In this document: one piece after another, positions 11,634 through 27,882 of the stretch
Position numbering within the stretch: the first letter of the stretch is position 1
How the letters are laid out: each line of letters begins with the position of its first letter
From: Colius striatus
Lineage: Eukaryota; Chordata; Aves; Coliiformes; Coliidae
DNA length: 64,000 nucleotides
Assembly: GCF_028858725.1 (NCBI RefSeq)
Contig: NC_084789.1
Span: forward strand, 36,897,548-36,961,547
Reading direction: 5' to 3'
Notes under the pieces: model-generated
Database searches by the model: none
Told to the model about the DNA's origin: nothing
What the model saw: the letters and a program-made list of their open reading frames with translations, nothing else
Position numbers and translations under genes: made by a program

Positions 11634-13970
11634 GTATAACTTAATCGACAGCATATATTTTTTCAATTGGAGCTGAGCAATCCAAGTGAGTGTTATTGGA
11701 GATAGCTCCCGCAGGAAAGCTTGTACAAATGTGACACAGTGCTGGCTGATAGACTACATGGGGACCTACTTCTACTGTTGGTGAGATCTGCCTTCCTGCT
11801 TTCTTAAAGCTACCATACACAGTGGTATAACTTCTACCGAAAGAATGTATTTTTAAAAGGAGCTGACGAGGACAAGAGTGTGGGATTGGAGAAAGCTGCC
11901 ACAGGAAAACACCTGCAAATGTGACACAGTGCTGGCTGATAGAATATGAGGACCAAATAACTACTGTGGGATTGGAGAAAGCTGCCACAGGAAAACACCT
12001 GCAAATGTGACACAGTGCTGGCTGATAGAATATGGGGACCAAATAACTACTGTAGGTTGGGTCTGCCTTCCTGCTTTTTTGTAGCTCCCATACGCAGTGG
12101 TATAACTTAAGCGATAGCATTTTTTTTTTCAATGAGATCTCAGCAGTACAAGTGAGAGTTATTGGAGATAGCTCCAACAGGAAAGCAGCTGCAAATGTGA
12201 CACAGTGCTGGCTAATAGACTACATGGTGACCTACTTACTACTGTAGGTGGGGTCTGCCTTCCTGCTTTCTTGTAGTTCCCATACACAGTGCTATAACTT
12301 TACAAAAAGCATGTATTTTTTCAATGGGAGTTGAACAGTCCAAGTGAGTGGGATTGGAGATAGCTCCCACAGGAAATCAGCAGCAAATGTGACACAGTGC
12401 TGGCTGATAGAGTACATGTGGACCTACTTACTAGTGTAAATGGGGACTGTCTTCCTGCTTTCTTGTAACTCCCATATGCATTGCTACAACTTATACCGAC
12501 AGACTGTATTTTTTCCAAGGGAGATGACGAGGCCAAGAGCGTCGGATTGGAGATAGCGCCCACAGGAAAGCAGATGCAAATGTGATACAGTGCTTGCTGA
12601 TAGACTGCATTGGGACCTACTTAACACTGTCGTTGGCGCCTGCCTTCCTGCTTCCTTGTACCTCCCACAGGCAGTGGTAAAACTTCTACTGCCAGCATGT
12701 ATTTTTTCAATGGGGGTTGAGCAGTCCAAGTGAGTGGGATTGGAGATAACTTCCACAGGAAAGCAGCTGCAAATCTGACACAGTGCTGGCTGATAAACTA
12801 CATGGGGACCTACATACTACTTTAGGTGGGGTCTGCCTCCCTGCTTTCTTGTAGCTCCCATACGCAGTGGTATAACTTCTATCGACAGAATGTATTTTTT
12901 CAATGGGATTTGAGCATTCCAAGTGAGTGGATTGGAAAAAGCTACTATAGGAATGCAGCTGCAAATGTGACACAGTGCTGGCTGACAGACTACATTGGGG
13001 CCTACTTACTACTTTAGGTGGGATCTGCCTTCCACCTTTTTTAGCTCCCATACGCACTGGTATAATTTAACCGACAGCATAATTTTTTTCAATGGGAGTT
13101 GAGAAATCCAAGTGCATGAGATTGGAGATAGCTCCCACAGGAAAGCAGCTCCAAATGTGACACAATGCTGGCTGAAAGACTACATGGGGACCAACCTAGT
13201 ACTGTAGATGGGGTCTGCCTTTCTACTTTTTGTAGCTCCCATATGCAGTGGTATAACTTCTACCGACACTATATTTTTTAAATGGCAGTTGAGCACTCCA
13301 AGTGAGTTGGATTGGAGATAGCTCAACTGCTGTAGTAAGTAGGTCAGTCTGTATATTTAAAAGGAAGCTGACAATGCCAAGAGCTTGGGATTGGAGATAC
13401 CTCCCACAGGAAAGCACCTGAAAATGTGACATAGTGCTTACTGAGAGACTACATTGGGACCTACTTACTACTGTCGGTGGGTTCTTCCTTCCAGCTTTCT
13501 TGTAGATACTATATGCAGTACGATAACTTAACGGAAAACATGTATTTTTTCAATGGGAGCTGAGCAATTCAAGTGAGTGGGATTGGAGACAGCTTTCAAA
13601 GGAATGCAGCTGCAAATGTGACACAGTGCAGGCTGATAGAGTACATGGGGACCTACTTACTACTGTAGGTGGGGTCTGCCTTCCTGCTTTCTTGGAGCTC
13701 CCATACGCACTGTTATAACTTCTACTGACAGTCTGTATTTTTTCAATGGTCGTTGAGAAGTTCAAGTGACTGGAATTGCAGATAGGTCCCACATGAAAGC
13801 AGCTGCAAATGTAACACAGTGCTGGCTGATAGACTATATTGGACCTACTTACTACTTTTGGATGGGGTCTGCCTTCCTGGTTTTTTGTTGCTCCCATACA
13901 CAGTGGTATAACTTAAGCGACAGCATATATATTTTCAATGGGACATGAGCAGTCCAAGTGAGTGGGATTG
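11634..13970 (+). repeat. Satellite block 3, ~193-bp monomers
   Basis: About twelve plus-oriented monomers, including a shortened one near 13,250-13,350. The block runs straight into a TEKT3 intron at ~13,971 with no transposon end at the junction. No gene seen. Confidence 0.95.
11881..12052 (+). repeat. 86-bp local tandem duplication inside the satellite
   Basis: The segment beginning TGGGATTGGAGAAAGCTGCC at 11,881 recurs at 11,967, nearly identical to the end of the copy (one visible difference, TATGAGG against TATGGGG). It is a sub-monomer duplication and must be recent. Confidence 0.9.
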
Positions 13971-14057
13971 GTCTCTTCCCGGGCCAGGTCTGCGTGGAGG
14001 GTGGTCCGTGTCCCAGGGAGGTGAGGGCGTCACACACACAGGGAGGGGTTGGGCTAC

Positions 14058-14273
14058 CTTGGCCAGGTGGGCCCGAAGCCTGTTCTTGGCATCTCAGCGA
14101 TGCGGTTGGTGAGGGCCACGTTCACCCTGTTGAACTGGCACCGCATCTCGGTGGCTGTCACCTCCATCAGGTTCTCAATGGATTCCCACAGCTGGACGGA
14201 GGCCACCCGCTCTCTCTGCGACTGGAGGATGTTGTCGTCGCTGAACTTGGCCCACGACTCGGACACGGAGATG
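14058..14273 (-). CDS. TEKT3: TEKT3 exon 5, carries the frame break
   Basis: Acceptor CACCAG, donor GTAGCC. The exon reads in frame through S-E-S-W-A-K-F and N-R-I-A-E. It then shifts: the expected A-K-N-R-L-R-A-H-L-A-K follows in another frame, consistent with a 7-base loss against the usual spacing. In the shifted frame a stop comes at the donor site. Confidence 0.85.
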
Positions 14274-14431
14274 CTGGTGGGGGGAAAGGAGAGGCCCACG
14301 GTCAGCCCGTGCTGGGAGGGCCAGGCCCTGCACAGACACAGGCTTCCCTTGTGGTCTGTCCTGTCGGGGAAAGGGAGCGGCACCGAGCATCCCGGGATGG
14401 CCGAGTGTCAGCGCTGCCAGGCGCGCACTCA

Positions 14432-14683
<252 letters not shown>

Positions 14684-14757
14684 TCATTCCCGGGCAGCTC
14701 TGTGCTCCCACCAACATCACTGCCCGCTCCCCAGGGAGATACGGGGCTCCTCCTTAC

Positions 14758-14828
14758 ATGAGCTGGGCTTTTGCCTTCTCCAGGAATAGCCGTATCCTCT
14801 CCTGGCAGGCCCTGATGCCATCCACTTC
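14758..14828 (-). CDS. TEKT3: TEKT3 exon 3
   Basis: 71 bp starting E-V-D-G-I, acceptor GCCCAG, donor GTAAGG; ends with two bases of a codon completed by exon 4. Part of the first coiled-coil. Confidence 0.85.
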
Positions 14829-14860
14829 CTGGGCAGAGAGAGGCAAAGCACAAGCCATCA

Positions 14861-17779
<2,919 letters not shown>

Positions 17780-18063
17780 TTTTTCTGTTGTACCTGGTGA
17801 CAGGACAAGGGGCAATGGGATGAAGCTGGAACACAAAAGATCCCATTTAAACACAAGAAAAACCTTGTGTTACAGTTGAAGTGAGGGAGCACTGGAACAG
17901 GCTGCCCAGGGAGGGTGTGGAGGCTCCTTCCCTGGGAGGACCTCCAAACCCGCCTGGACGCGTTCCTGTGACCTGATCTAGGTGGACGCGTTTTGGCAGG
18001 GGGGTTGGCCTAGATGGTCTCGAGAGGTCCCTTCCAACCCCTACAGTTCTACGATTCTATGAG
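17780..18063 (+). mobile_element. CR1-type LINE, 3' end fragment
   Basis: Shows the hallmark 3' end of avian CR1 elements: GACAAGGGGCAATGGGATGA, then AGCACTGGAACAGGCTGCCC, then TTGGCCTAGATGGTCTCGAG and AGGTCCCTTCCAACCCCTAC, ending in the short ATTCTATGA-type repeat. It is 5'-truncated, as most CR1 copies are. This is the clearest marker that the genome is a bird or close sauropsid. Confidence 0.9.
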
Positions 18064-18550
18064 CGTACAGGCCCTCCTGCAAGCCCGTGGTGATGCAAAG
18101 TGTCCAGAGTGGCTCTCCCAAAACCACTGGGCTTCTTCCTAATAGATACTGGGTGAAACCCACCCCAGTGAACTCTTACTGTGTCCCCGTGTCCCTGACA
18201 ATTCTTCCTCATCTCCGATCTAAACCTCCCCTGCTGCAACTTGATGCAACTTGCCCTGTCATTCCTTACTGGAGAGAAGAGATCGACCCCCATCTGGCTA
18301 CAACCTCCTTTCGGCTGCTCTCTGTCCCACCGTGAAAGAGCAGCGGCAGAAAGAGAAAAACCAAAGGCAAAAGAAAACCCGGGCAGACCATGTAACACAC
18401 CAAACGATCATTTAATTCCCACTCAGGCCTTTCAGAAGGAAGCAGAATCTAACTACGCCACAAAAAGGATCAAAGCAAAAGTGGGAGTGCGCTCCGGCCA
18501 AACTGGGAACAGCTCCAATAGGAGATGCGGTGAGGGCTGCAGGGCCCAGC
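18064..18550. other. 3' flank of the TEKT3 last exon with a possible poly(A) signal
   Basis: Downstream of the stop codon on the minus strand. ATTAAA (minus strand, 18,416-18,411) lies about 135 bases after the stop and may be the poly(A) signal. Otherwise nothing recognised up to the CR1 fragment. Confidence 0.5.
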
Positions 18551-20236
<1,686 letters not shown>

Positions 20237-20571
20237 TGTAGTGGGTCTGGGATGGTAGTGATTTTCCACAGCAGCTCCTGCAGTGCTGTGCTTACTGTTG
20301 ATATCAATATTATGACTACCACTTGCACAGCATCAGGGCTGTCACTCCAGCATTCCTTCCCCCACCTTCAACAATAGCTGTGGGTGGGCATGATCTTGGG
20401 AGGGACTATGGCCAGGACAGCTGACCCAGGCTGACCAAGGAGATATTCCATACCATATGATGTCAGCTCAGTAATATAAACTGGGGTAGAGGAGCAGGAA
20501 GGGGAGGCGAGATTCATTTCTGGCCTTCCAAAAGCAACCGCTACGCGTACTGAAGCCCTGCTTCTCGGGAG
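20237..20571 (+). repeat. ERV-L 5' LTR, 3'-truncated
   Basis: Begins TGTAGTGGGTCTGGGATGGT. It matches the first 335 bp of the right LTR and stops at CTCGGGAG, where it joins mid-pol sequence. The rest of the LTR, the primer site, gag, protease and the start of RT are missing. Confidence 0.9.
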
Positions 20572-21389
20572 ACATGTTAGAGCTCCAGTATGAACTGGAG
20601 TCAAAAGCAGCCAAGTGGTATGCTACGATTGACATCGCTAATGCATTTTTCTCAATTCCATTGGCAGCAGAGTGCTGGCCACAATTTGCCTTCACATGGA
20701 GAGGTGTCCAATATACCTGGAATCGATTGCCCCAGGGCTGGAAACATAGTCCTACTATTTGTCATAGTCTAATCCAAAGTGTGCTGGAAATGGATGAAGC
20801 CCCTGAACATTTACAGTACATTGATGACATAATTGTATGGGGCAACAAGGCAGAAGAAGTGTTTGAGAAAGGGAAAAGAATAATACAGATTCTCCTAAAA
20901 GCTGGTTTTGCTGTAAAAAGAAACAAAGTAAAGGGACCTGCACAAGAGATACAGTTTTTGGGCATAAAATGGCAAGATCGACGTCGGCATGTGCCTGTGG
21001 ATGTTGTGAACAAAATAGCGACTATGTCTCAACCAACTAATAAGAAAGAAACAAAAGCTTTCCTTGGCCTTGTGGGATTCTGGAGGATGCATATCCCAGG
21101 TTATAGTCAGCTTGTGAGCCCTCTCTTTAGAGTAACCAGAAAGAAGAACTGTTTTGAGTGGGGCCTTGTGCAACAACAAGCTTTTCAACAAATTAAACAG
21201 GAAATAGCTCGTGCAGTCGCCCTTGGGCCCATCCGTACAGGATGGGCAGAATATCCTATACACTGCTGCTGGAGAGCATGGTCTCACCTTGAGCCTCTGG
21301 CAGGAAACATCTGGAGAAACCTGAGGTCAACCATTAGGATTTTGGAGCCAAGGATATCAAGGATCGGAAGCCCACTACACCCCAACTGA
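20572..21389 (+). pseudogene. pol: ERV-L reverse transcriptase remnant
   Basis: Open plus-strand frame beginning inside RT. Visible are a palm segment with A-T-I-D-I-A-N-A-F-F, L-P-Q-G-W-K-H-S-P-T-I-C-H, the catalytic Y-I-D-D at 20,817-20,828, and an F-L-G-I-K-W thumb-region segment. Y-I-D-D and P-Q-G-W are typical of class III (ERV-L) RT. The frame drifts out near 21,245 and stops at 21,389. Confidence 0.85.
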
Positions 21390-21643
21390 AAAAGAAATAC
21401 TAGCAGCATATGAGGGACTTCGAGCTGCTTCAGAAGTCATTGGCACAGAAGCTCATCTCCTCTTGGCACCACGTCTGCCTGTGTTACACTGAATGTTCAA
21501 AGGGAAAACCCCTTCTATACATCATGCAACCAGCGCTACATGGAGTAAGTGGATGGCGTTGATTACACAACAATCTCGGCTATGGAAATCTAATCGTCCA
21601 GGAATCCTGGAAGAAATCATGGACTGGCAGAGATTTTTGAGCA
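21390..21643 (+). pseudogene. pol: ERV-L RT connection region, stops and frameshifts
   Basis: Continuation of pol between RT and RNase H; the sequence is recognisable as pol in changing frames but contains several stops. Confidence 0.6.
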
Positions 21644-23049
21644 TTGCCTGAGGAAGTAGCTGGTGCCCAAGAGGCACCACCATATAATGAACTATCAGAA
21701 GATGAGAGGCATTATGCTTTGTTTACTGATGGATCCTGCCGCGTGGGAGGAAATCATCGTAAGCGGAAAGCTGCTGTGTGGAGTCCCACACAACGAGTTG
21801 TTGAGGCCACTGAAGGACAAGGTGAGTCGAGTCAGTTTGCTGAAGTGAAAGCCATCCAACTAGCTCTAAAGATTGCAGAACGAGAGAAGTGGTCAGTACT
21901 CTATCTTTATACTGACTCCCGGATGGTGGCTAATGCTCTATGGGGATGGCTACAGCAATGGAAGAAGACCAACTGGCAGCGCAAGGGTAAACCCATCTGG
22001 GCTGCTGCATTATGGCAAGACATTGCTGCTCGGGTGGAAAATATGACTCTGAACATACGTCATGTAGATGCTCACGTGCCAAAAAGCCGTGCCAATGAAG
22101 AACAGTGGAACAACCAACAGGTAGATAAAGCTGCCAAAACTGAAGTAGCTCAGATAGACCTAGACTGGGAGCGTAAAGATGAGCTATTTATAGCTCGATG
22201 GGCCCATGAAACATCAGGACATCTGGGAAGAGATGCAACATATAGATGGGCTCGTGATCGAGGGGTGGACTTGACCATGGAAGCCATTACACAGGTCACC
22301 CACGAATGTGAAACGTGTGCCGCAATCAAGCAAGCCACACGAATCAAGTCTCCCTGGAACGGAGGCCGATGGTTGGGTTTTCAATATGGTGAGGCCTGGC
22401 AAATTGACTATGTTGGACCGCTACCACAAACACATCAAGGCAAGCGTTCTATACTCACCATGGTGGAAGCAACTACCGGTTGGTTGGAAACATGCCCTGT
22501 AAACCATGTCACTGCCCGAAATACTGTCTTGGGTCTTGAAAGGCAAGTTTTGTGGCGACACGGCACTCCAGAAAGAATTGAATCAGATAATGGAACTCAT
22601 TTTCGAAATAATCTCATAAACTCCTGGGCAAAGAAACATGGCATTGAGTGGATATACCACATCCCCTATCACCCACAAGCCTCTAGAAAGATTGAGAGAT
22701 ATAACGGATTGCTAAAGACCATGTTGAGAGCACTGGGCAATGGGGCATGGAAGCAGTGGGATAAAGATTTAGCAGAAGTCACTTGACTGGTTAACAGCAG
22801 AGGTTCAACTAACAGTCCTGGTCCTGCCCAAACAAAACCACTACATACTGTGGGAGGAGATAAGGTCCCTGTAGTGCACCCAGGGAAATGGCTGGGGAAG
22901 GCAGTATGGGTTGCACCTCCCATGGGAAAGGGCAAACCCATTCGTGGGATTGTCTTTGCTCAAGGGCCTGGGTGTACTTGGTGGGTGATGAGAAAGGATG
23001 GGGAAACTCGATGTGTACCTCAAGGAGACTTAACCTTGGGGGAAAAATA
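21644..23049 (+). pseudogene. pol: ERV-L RNase H and integrase remnant
   Basis: One frame from 21,644 to 23,049 broken by a single TGA at 22,784-22,786. RNase H residues appear as T-D-G-S, the E of F-A-E-V, T-D-S and a late D of Q-V-D-K. Integrase shows an H-H...C-E-T-C zinc region, then Q-I-D-Y-V-G-P, S-D-N-G-T and an I-E-R-Y-N segment with the final E, and a basic C-terminal domain ending in G-D-L-T-L-G-E-K. It is a well-preserved class III pol 3' half. Confidence 0.88.
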
Positions 23050-23404
23050 ACCTGTTATATGAGTTATCTGTTGTAGATGAACTTTGCAAGAAAAACCGGA
23101 CAAGTGGACAAACCAAGCCGGTGCTGGTGCCCAACACTGAACATACTGTTTCCCCTGGCCTGGATATCCATCTTGATGGATGAGACAGAAGTTATGGCCT
23201 GCTCCAGTGAACATCTATAGAGAATGAAAGATATAAGAATGTTGTTTGTTTGTTTGATGCAAGATGCAAGAGGGAATACAAGAATGATGTATGTCTGTTG
23301 AAGAGTGGGGGTACTGGTTAATGAGAGTATATAAGAATGTATATGGGTTGTTAAGATGGTATGTCTGAGCATGACATAAATGGTATGGAATAAGGGGTGG
23401 AGAC
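23050..23404 (+). other. ERV-L region between pol and 3' LTR, no env
   Basis: About 355 bases with no env-like frame. ERV-L elements normally lack env, so this is expected. A G-rich GGGGTGGAGAC just before the LTR is the likely polypurine tract. Confidence 0.65.
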
Positions 23405-23960
23405 TGTAGAGGGTCTGGGATGGTAGTGATTTTCCACAGCAGCTCCTGCAGTGCTGTGCTTACTGTTGATATCAATATTATGACTACCGCTCGCACAGCA
23501 TCAGGGCTGTCCCTCCAGCATTCCTTCCCCCACCTTCACCAATAGCTGTGGGTGGGCATGATCTTGGGAGGGACTATGGCCAGGACAGCTGACCCAGGCT
23601 GACCAAGGAGGTATTCCATACCATATGACGTCAGTTCAGTAATATAAACTGGGGTAGAGGAGCAGGAAGGGGAGGTGAGATTCATTTCTGGCCTTCCAAA
23701 AGCAACCGCTACGCGTACTGAAGCCCTGCTTCTCGGGAGGTGGCCGGACATCACTGCTGATGGGAAATAGAGAGTAACAGTTTTATCTGCTTTTGCTTTG
23801 CTTCCCGCGCTCGCGGCTTTACTGCTTCTTTATTAAACTGCTTTTATCTCAACCAACGAGACTCCCATCTTATTTCCTCCCCTTCCCTGGCTTGCTGAGG
23901 AGGTGGAGGATAAAGCTGTGTCGTAGGTACATGGCATCAAACCAGGCTCAAACTACCACA
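23405..23960 (+). repeat. ERV-L 3' LTR, complete
   Basis: 556 bp, TGTAGAGGGTCTGGG...CTACCACA. A TATAAA-like ATATAAACTGGGG (near 23,643) and a TTTATTAAACTG late signal are present. Followed by the CTCCC target duplication and satellite. Confidence 0.9.
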
Positions 23961-26338
23961 CTCCCACAGGAAAGCAGCTGCAAATGTGACACAGTGCTGG
24001 CTGATAGAGTACATGGGGACCTACTTACTACTGTAGATGGGGTCTGTCTTCCAGCTTTTTTGTAGCTCCCATACGCAGTGGTATAACTTCTACCGACAGT
24101 CTGTATTTTTTCAATGGGAGTTGAGCAGTCCAAGTGAGTGGGATTTGAGACAGCTCCCAAAGGAAAGCAGCTGCAAATGTGACACTGCTGGCTGATAGAC
24201 TACATGGGGACCTACTTACTACTGTAGGTGGGGTCTGCCTTCCAGCTTTTCTTTACCTCCCATTCAGTGGTATAAATTAAGCGACAGCATATATTTTTTG
24301 TCAATGGGAGTTGAACAGTCCAAGTGAGTGGAATTGGAGATAGCTCCCACAGGAAAGCAGTTTCAAATGTGATACAGTGCTGCCTGAAAGACTACAGGGG
24401 AGCCTACTTAACACTGTAGTTGGGGTCTGCCTTCCTGTTTTCTTGTACCTCCCATACGCAGTGGTATAATTTCGATTGATAGAATGTATTTTTAAAGGGA
24501 GCTGGCGAGGCCAAGAGCGTGGGACTGGAGATAGCTCCCACAGGAAAGCAGCTGCTAATGTGACACAGTGCTGGCTGATAGACTAAATGGAGGTCTACTT
24601 ACTAATTTAGGTGGGGTCTTCCTTCCAGCTTTTTTGTCGGTCCCATACGCACTGGTATAACTTAAGCGACAGCACATATTTTCTCAATGGGACCTGAGCA
24701 GTACGAGTGAGTGGGATTGGAGATAGCTTTCACAGGAAAGCCGCTTCAAATTTGACACACTGCTGGCTGATAGACTACATGGGGACCTACTTACTACTTT
24801 AGGTGGGATCTGTCTTCCTGCTTTCTTGTAGCTCCCATACGCAGTGGTGTAACTTAACCGACAGCATATATTTTTTCAATGGGCGTTGAGCAGTGCATGT
24901 GACTGGGATTGGAGTTAGCGTTCACAGGAAAGGAGCTGCAAACGTGACACAGTGCTGACTGATAGACTACATGGGGATCTAGTTACTACTTTAGGTGCGG
25001 TCTGCCTTCTTGCTTTCTTTTAGCTCCCATACGCAGTGGTATAACTTAACCGATAGCATATATTTTTTCAATGGGACCTGAGCAGTACAAGTGACTGGGA
25101 TTGGAGATAACGCTCACATGAAAGCAGGTGCAAATGTGACACGGTGCATGCTGATAGACTACATGGGGACGTACTTACTACTGTAGGTGAGGTCTGCCTT
25201 CCTTCTTTCTTGTAGCTCGCATACGCGGTGCTATAACTTAACGGAAAAATTGTGTTTTTTCAATGAGAAATGTGCAGTCCACGTGTGTGCGATTGGATAT
25301 AGCTCCCACAGGAAAGCAGCTGAAAATGTCACACAGTGCTGACTGATAGACTACATGGGGACCTACTTACTACTGTAGGTGGGGTCTGCCTTCCTGCTTT
25401 CTTATAGCTCCCATACGCAGTGGTATATCTTAACGGAAAGCATGTATTTTTTCAGTTGGATCTGAGCAGTACGAGTGTTATTGGAGATAGCTCTCACAGG
25501 AAAGCAGGTTCAAATGTGATACAGTGCTGGCTGATAGACTACATGGGGACCTACTTACTACTGTATGTGGGGTCTGCCTTCCTGCTTTCTTGTAGCTCCT
25601 ATAGGATGTGGTATAACTTCTACCTACAGCATATATTTTTTGAATGGAAACTTTGCAGTCCAAGTGAGTGAGATTGGAGATAGCTCCCAAAGGAAAGCAT
25701 GTGAAAATGTGACACAGTGCTGGATGATAGACTATGTGGGGACCTCCTTAACACTGTAGTTGGGGTCTGCCTTCTTGCTTTCTTGTATCTCCCATACGCA
25801 GTGGTGTAACTTAAACGACAGCATATATTTTTTCAATGGGACCTGAGCAGTAAGAGTGAGTGGGATTGGAGATAGCTTTCACAGGAAAGCAGCTTCAAAT
25901 TTGACACACTGCTGGCTGATAGACTACATGGGGACCTACTTACTACTTTAGGTGGGGTCTGTCTTCCTGCTTTCTTGTAGCTCCCATACGCAGTGGTGTA
26001 ACTTAACCGACAGCATATATTTTTTCAATGGGCGTTGAGCAGTGCATGTGACTGGAATTGGAGTTAGCGCTCACAGGAAAGGAGCTGCAAAGGTGACACA
26101 GTGCTGACTGATAGACTACATGGGGATCTAGTTACTACTTTAGGTGCGGTCTGCCTTCTTGCTTTCTTTTAGCTCCCATACGCAGTGGTATATCTTAACG
26201 GAAAGCATGTATTTTTTCAATGGGAGCTGAGCAGTTCAAGTGAGTGGGATTAGAGATAGCTCCCAAAAGAAAGCAGGTAGAAATGTGACACAGTGCTAGC
26301 TTTTAGACTACATGGGGACCTCCTTACTACTGTAGGTG
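23961..26338 (+). repeat. Satellite block 5, ~193-bp monomers with six-monomer repeat
   Basis: About twelve plus-oriented monomers. Two stretches of ~335 bp (24,711-25,045 and 25,860-26,193) are nearly identical, sharing rare variants such as GGGCGTTGAGCAGTGCATG and GATCTAGTTACTACTTTAGG, offset by 1,149 bp, i.e. six monomers. No gene seen. Confidence 0.95.
26333..26338. other. Target-site duplication TAGGTG, left copy
   Basis: TAGGTG at 26,333-26,338 and again at 26,930-26,935 bracket the family B solo LTR. Six bp is typical of class II retroviral integration. Confidence 0.9.
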
Positions 26339-26929
26339 TGTGGAGAAAAAAATGAGGGAGCATGGACATGGATCCCGGGATATAACAATAGGCCTGTTGG
26401 GGCAAGGCAGACTGAGCTCTAGTTATATGAGTTTAATGCACAATGAGGATCAGAGTCAGAGCCATGGTTAAAGCAGTTGCTGTCATGTAGACAGCAGGTC
26501 GCTTTCTGTTCCCTCAAGGTCACACTGTTTTCGGCTAAAAGTGGTAAATAACTTTGGGGAAAAACAAGATGGGAAAATGTGAGGGAGCTTGCTTATGGCA
26601 GAAATCGAAATAGGATGAACAAGAAAATGTAATCTATTAGCTGCTGTTGCTGAGGTAGCTTTGAAGCTGCTGTGTGTATAAGTTAGAGCCTGCTCTCAAT
26701 AAAGAAGAAGATTTCTGCTATCACTGACGTTGAGTAGGACAGATTTCTTCCCACCCAGCTGAGAACTGGACCCTCGGTTGATCGCCGCATGAAATAGGCT
26801 TAGAGCTGGATTTTCAGGCTTCGAGCCTGGGTTTTTCAGACTTCGAGTCTGGTTCATTTTTCAGGCTTTGAGCCTGGTTTTCAGACTTCGAGTCTGTTTT
26901 TTAGGCTAAGAGCCGAAAACTTCGCGGCA
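26339..26929 (+). repeat. Solo LTR of ERV family B
   Basis: 591 bp, TGTGGAG...GCGGCA, with a perfect 6-bp target duplication on each side, so it is a complete solo LTR formed by LTR-LTR recombination. TATAAG at about 26,677 and AATAAA at 26,698-26,703 lie only ~20 bp apart, an alpharetrovirus-like promoter/poly(A) layout with a short R. U5 holds a hairpin array. Confidence 0.9.
26815..26914 (+). repeat. U5 hairpin array of family B solo LTR
   Basis: In transcript sense: CAGGCTTCGAGCCTG (26,815-26,829), CAGACTTCGAGTCTG (26,837-26,851), CAGGCTTTGAGCCTG (26,862-26,876), CAGACTTCGAGTCTG (26,882-26,896), and a smaller GGCTAAGAGCC (26,904-26,914). Each of the four larger ones is a 6-bp stem with a three-base loop; both stem partners change together between the two types. 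Confidence 0.92.
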
Positions 26930-26935
26930 TAGGTG

Positions 26936-27402
26936 GGCTGTGCCTTCCTGCGTTATGGTAGCTCCCATACGCAGTGCAATAACTTAAGGGAAAGCATGTA
27001 TTTTTTCAATGGGAATTGAGCAGTCCAAGAGACTGGGATTGGAGATAGCTCCCAAAGGAAAGCACGTGCAAATGTGACACAGTGCTGGATGATAGACTGT
27101 ATGGGGACCTCCTTAACACTGTAGTTGGGGTCTACCTTCTTGCTTTCTTGTAGCTCCCATATGCAGTACTAAAACTTAAAAGAGAGTTTTTATTTTTTCA
27201 TTGCTAGTTGAATGGTACAAATGAGTGTTATTGGAGATAGCTTTCACAGGAAAGCAGGTGCAAATGTGACACAGTGCTGGCTGATAGACTACATTGGGAC
27301 CGACTTACTACTGTAGGTGGGATTTGCCTTCCTGCTTTCTTGTTGCTCCCATAGGCAGTGGTATAACTTCTATCGACAGTCTGTAGTGTTTGAATTGGGA
27401 CT
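26936..27402 (+). repeat. Satellite block 6, ~193-bp monomers
   Basis: About two and a half plus-oriented monomers between the solo LTR and the family A minus-strand element. Confidence 0.9.
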
Positions 27403-27880
27403 GTAACAAAGCTAAGGGTAAACATTTAATCCAGGACATTTCTGTTTCCAACATTAATTTCATTATCTGTTTCTTAATTTCTCCATTCATTCTGTCCACT
27501 CTTCCGGAACTTTGGGGATACCATGGGGTATTGGCTCCTAATACTGGTGGTTTCTATTTCTAATTTCGGAGAGTGGATTAATATACCTTCATATTTTAAG
27601 AACCTAGCATCAGTTATCCATTTTTCCGCCTTTTGTTGTAATACCTCCCCCGAATGTTGTGGGGAGAAAACACCTATAACTCCCCTCCAAAGGTAACAAA
27701 TAAAAGGTTTTCTATCATCAGGCAGGCTAGGCAGAGGAGCATTAATCCAATCCACTTTTAAATTTTCAAAGTCTCTTTCATCTTCTTTGGGCTAACTAAT
27801 CCATCTCGAGTTAATTTCTGGTACAAAAATTTCACCTTCTTAATAAAATTTTCAATCCATTGTCTGCAATACCCAACAGA
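27403..27880 (-). pseudogene. pol: ERV family A pol 3' remnant with internal deletion
   Basis: Minus-strand pol from the RT connection (W-I-N-A-P-L-P-S-L-P-D) directly into the end of integrase (a P-W-Y-P-Q-S-S-G segment in the next frame, then a C-terminal stretch with L-P-L-A-L-L). Most of RNase H and the integrase catalytic core are missing. The same deletion point is present in the plus-strand copy near 36,725. Truncated at 27,403 by satellite. Confidence 0.8.
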
Positions 27881-27882
27881 CT

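Noticed and set aside
20368-20604. Minus-strand frames in the ERV-L LTRs (also 23,536-23,754)
   Set aside because: The two are the same LTR sequence; no similarity to a known protein, and LTRs are not expected to code.
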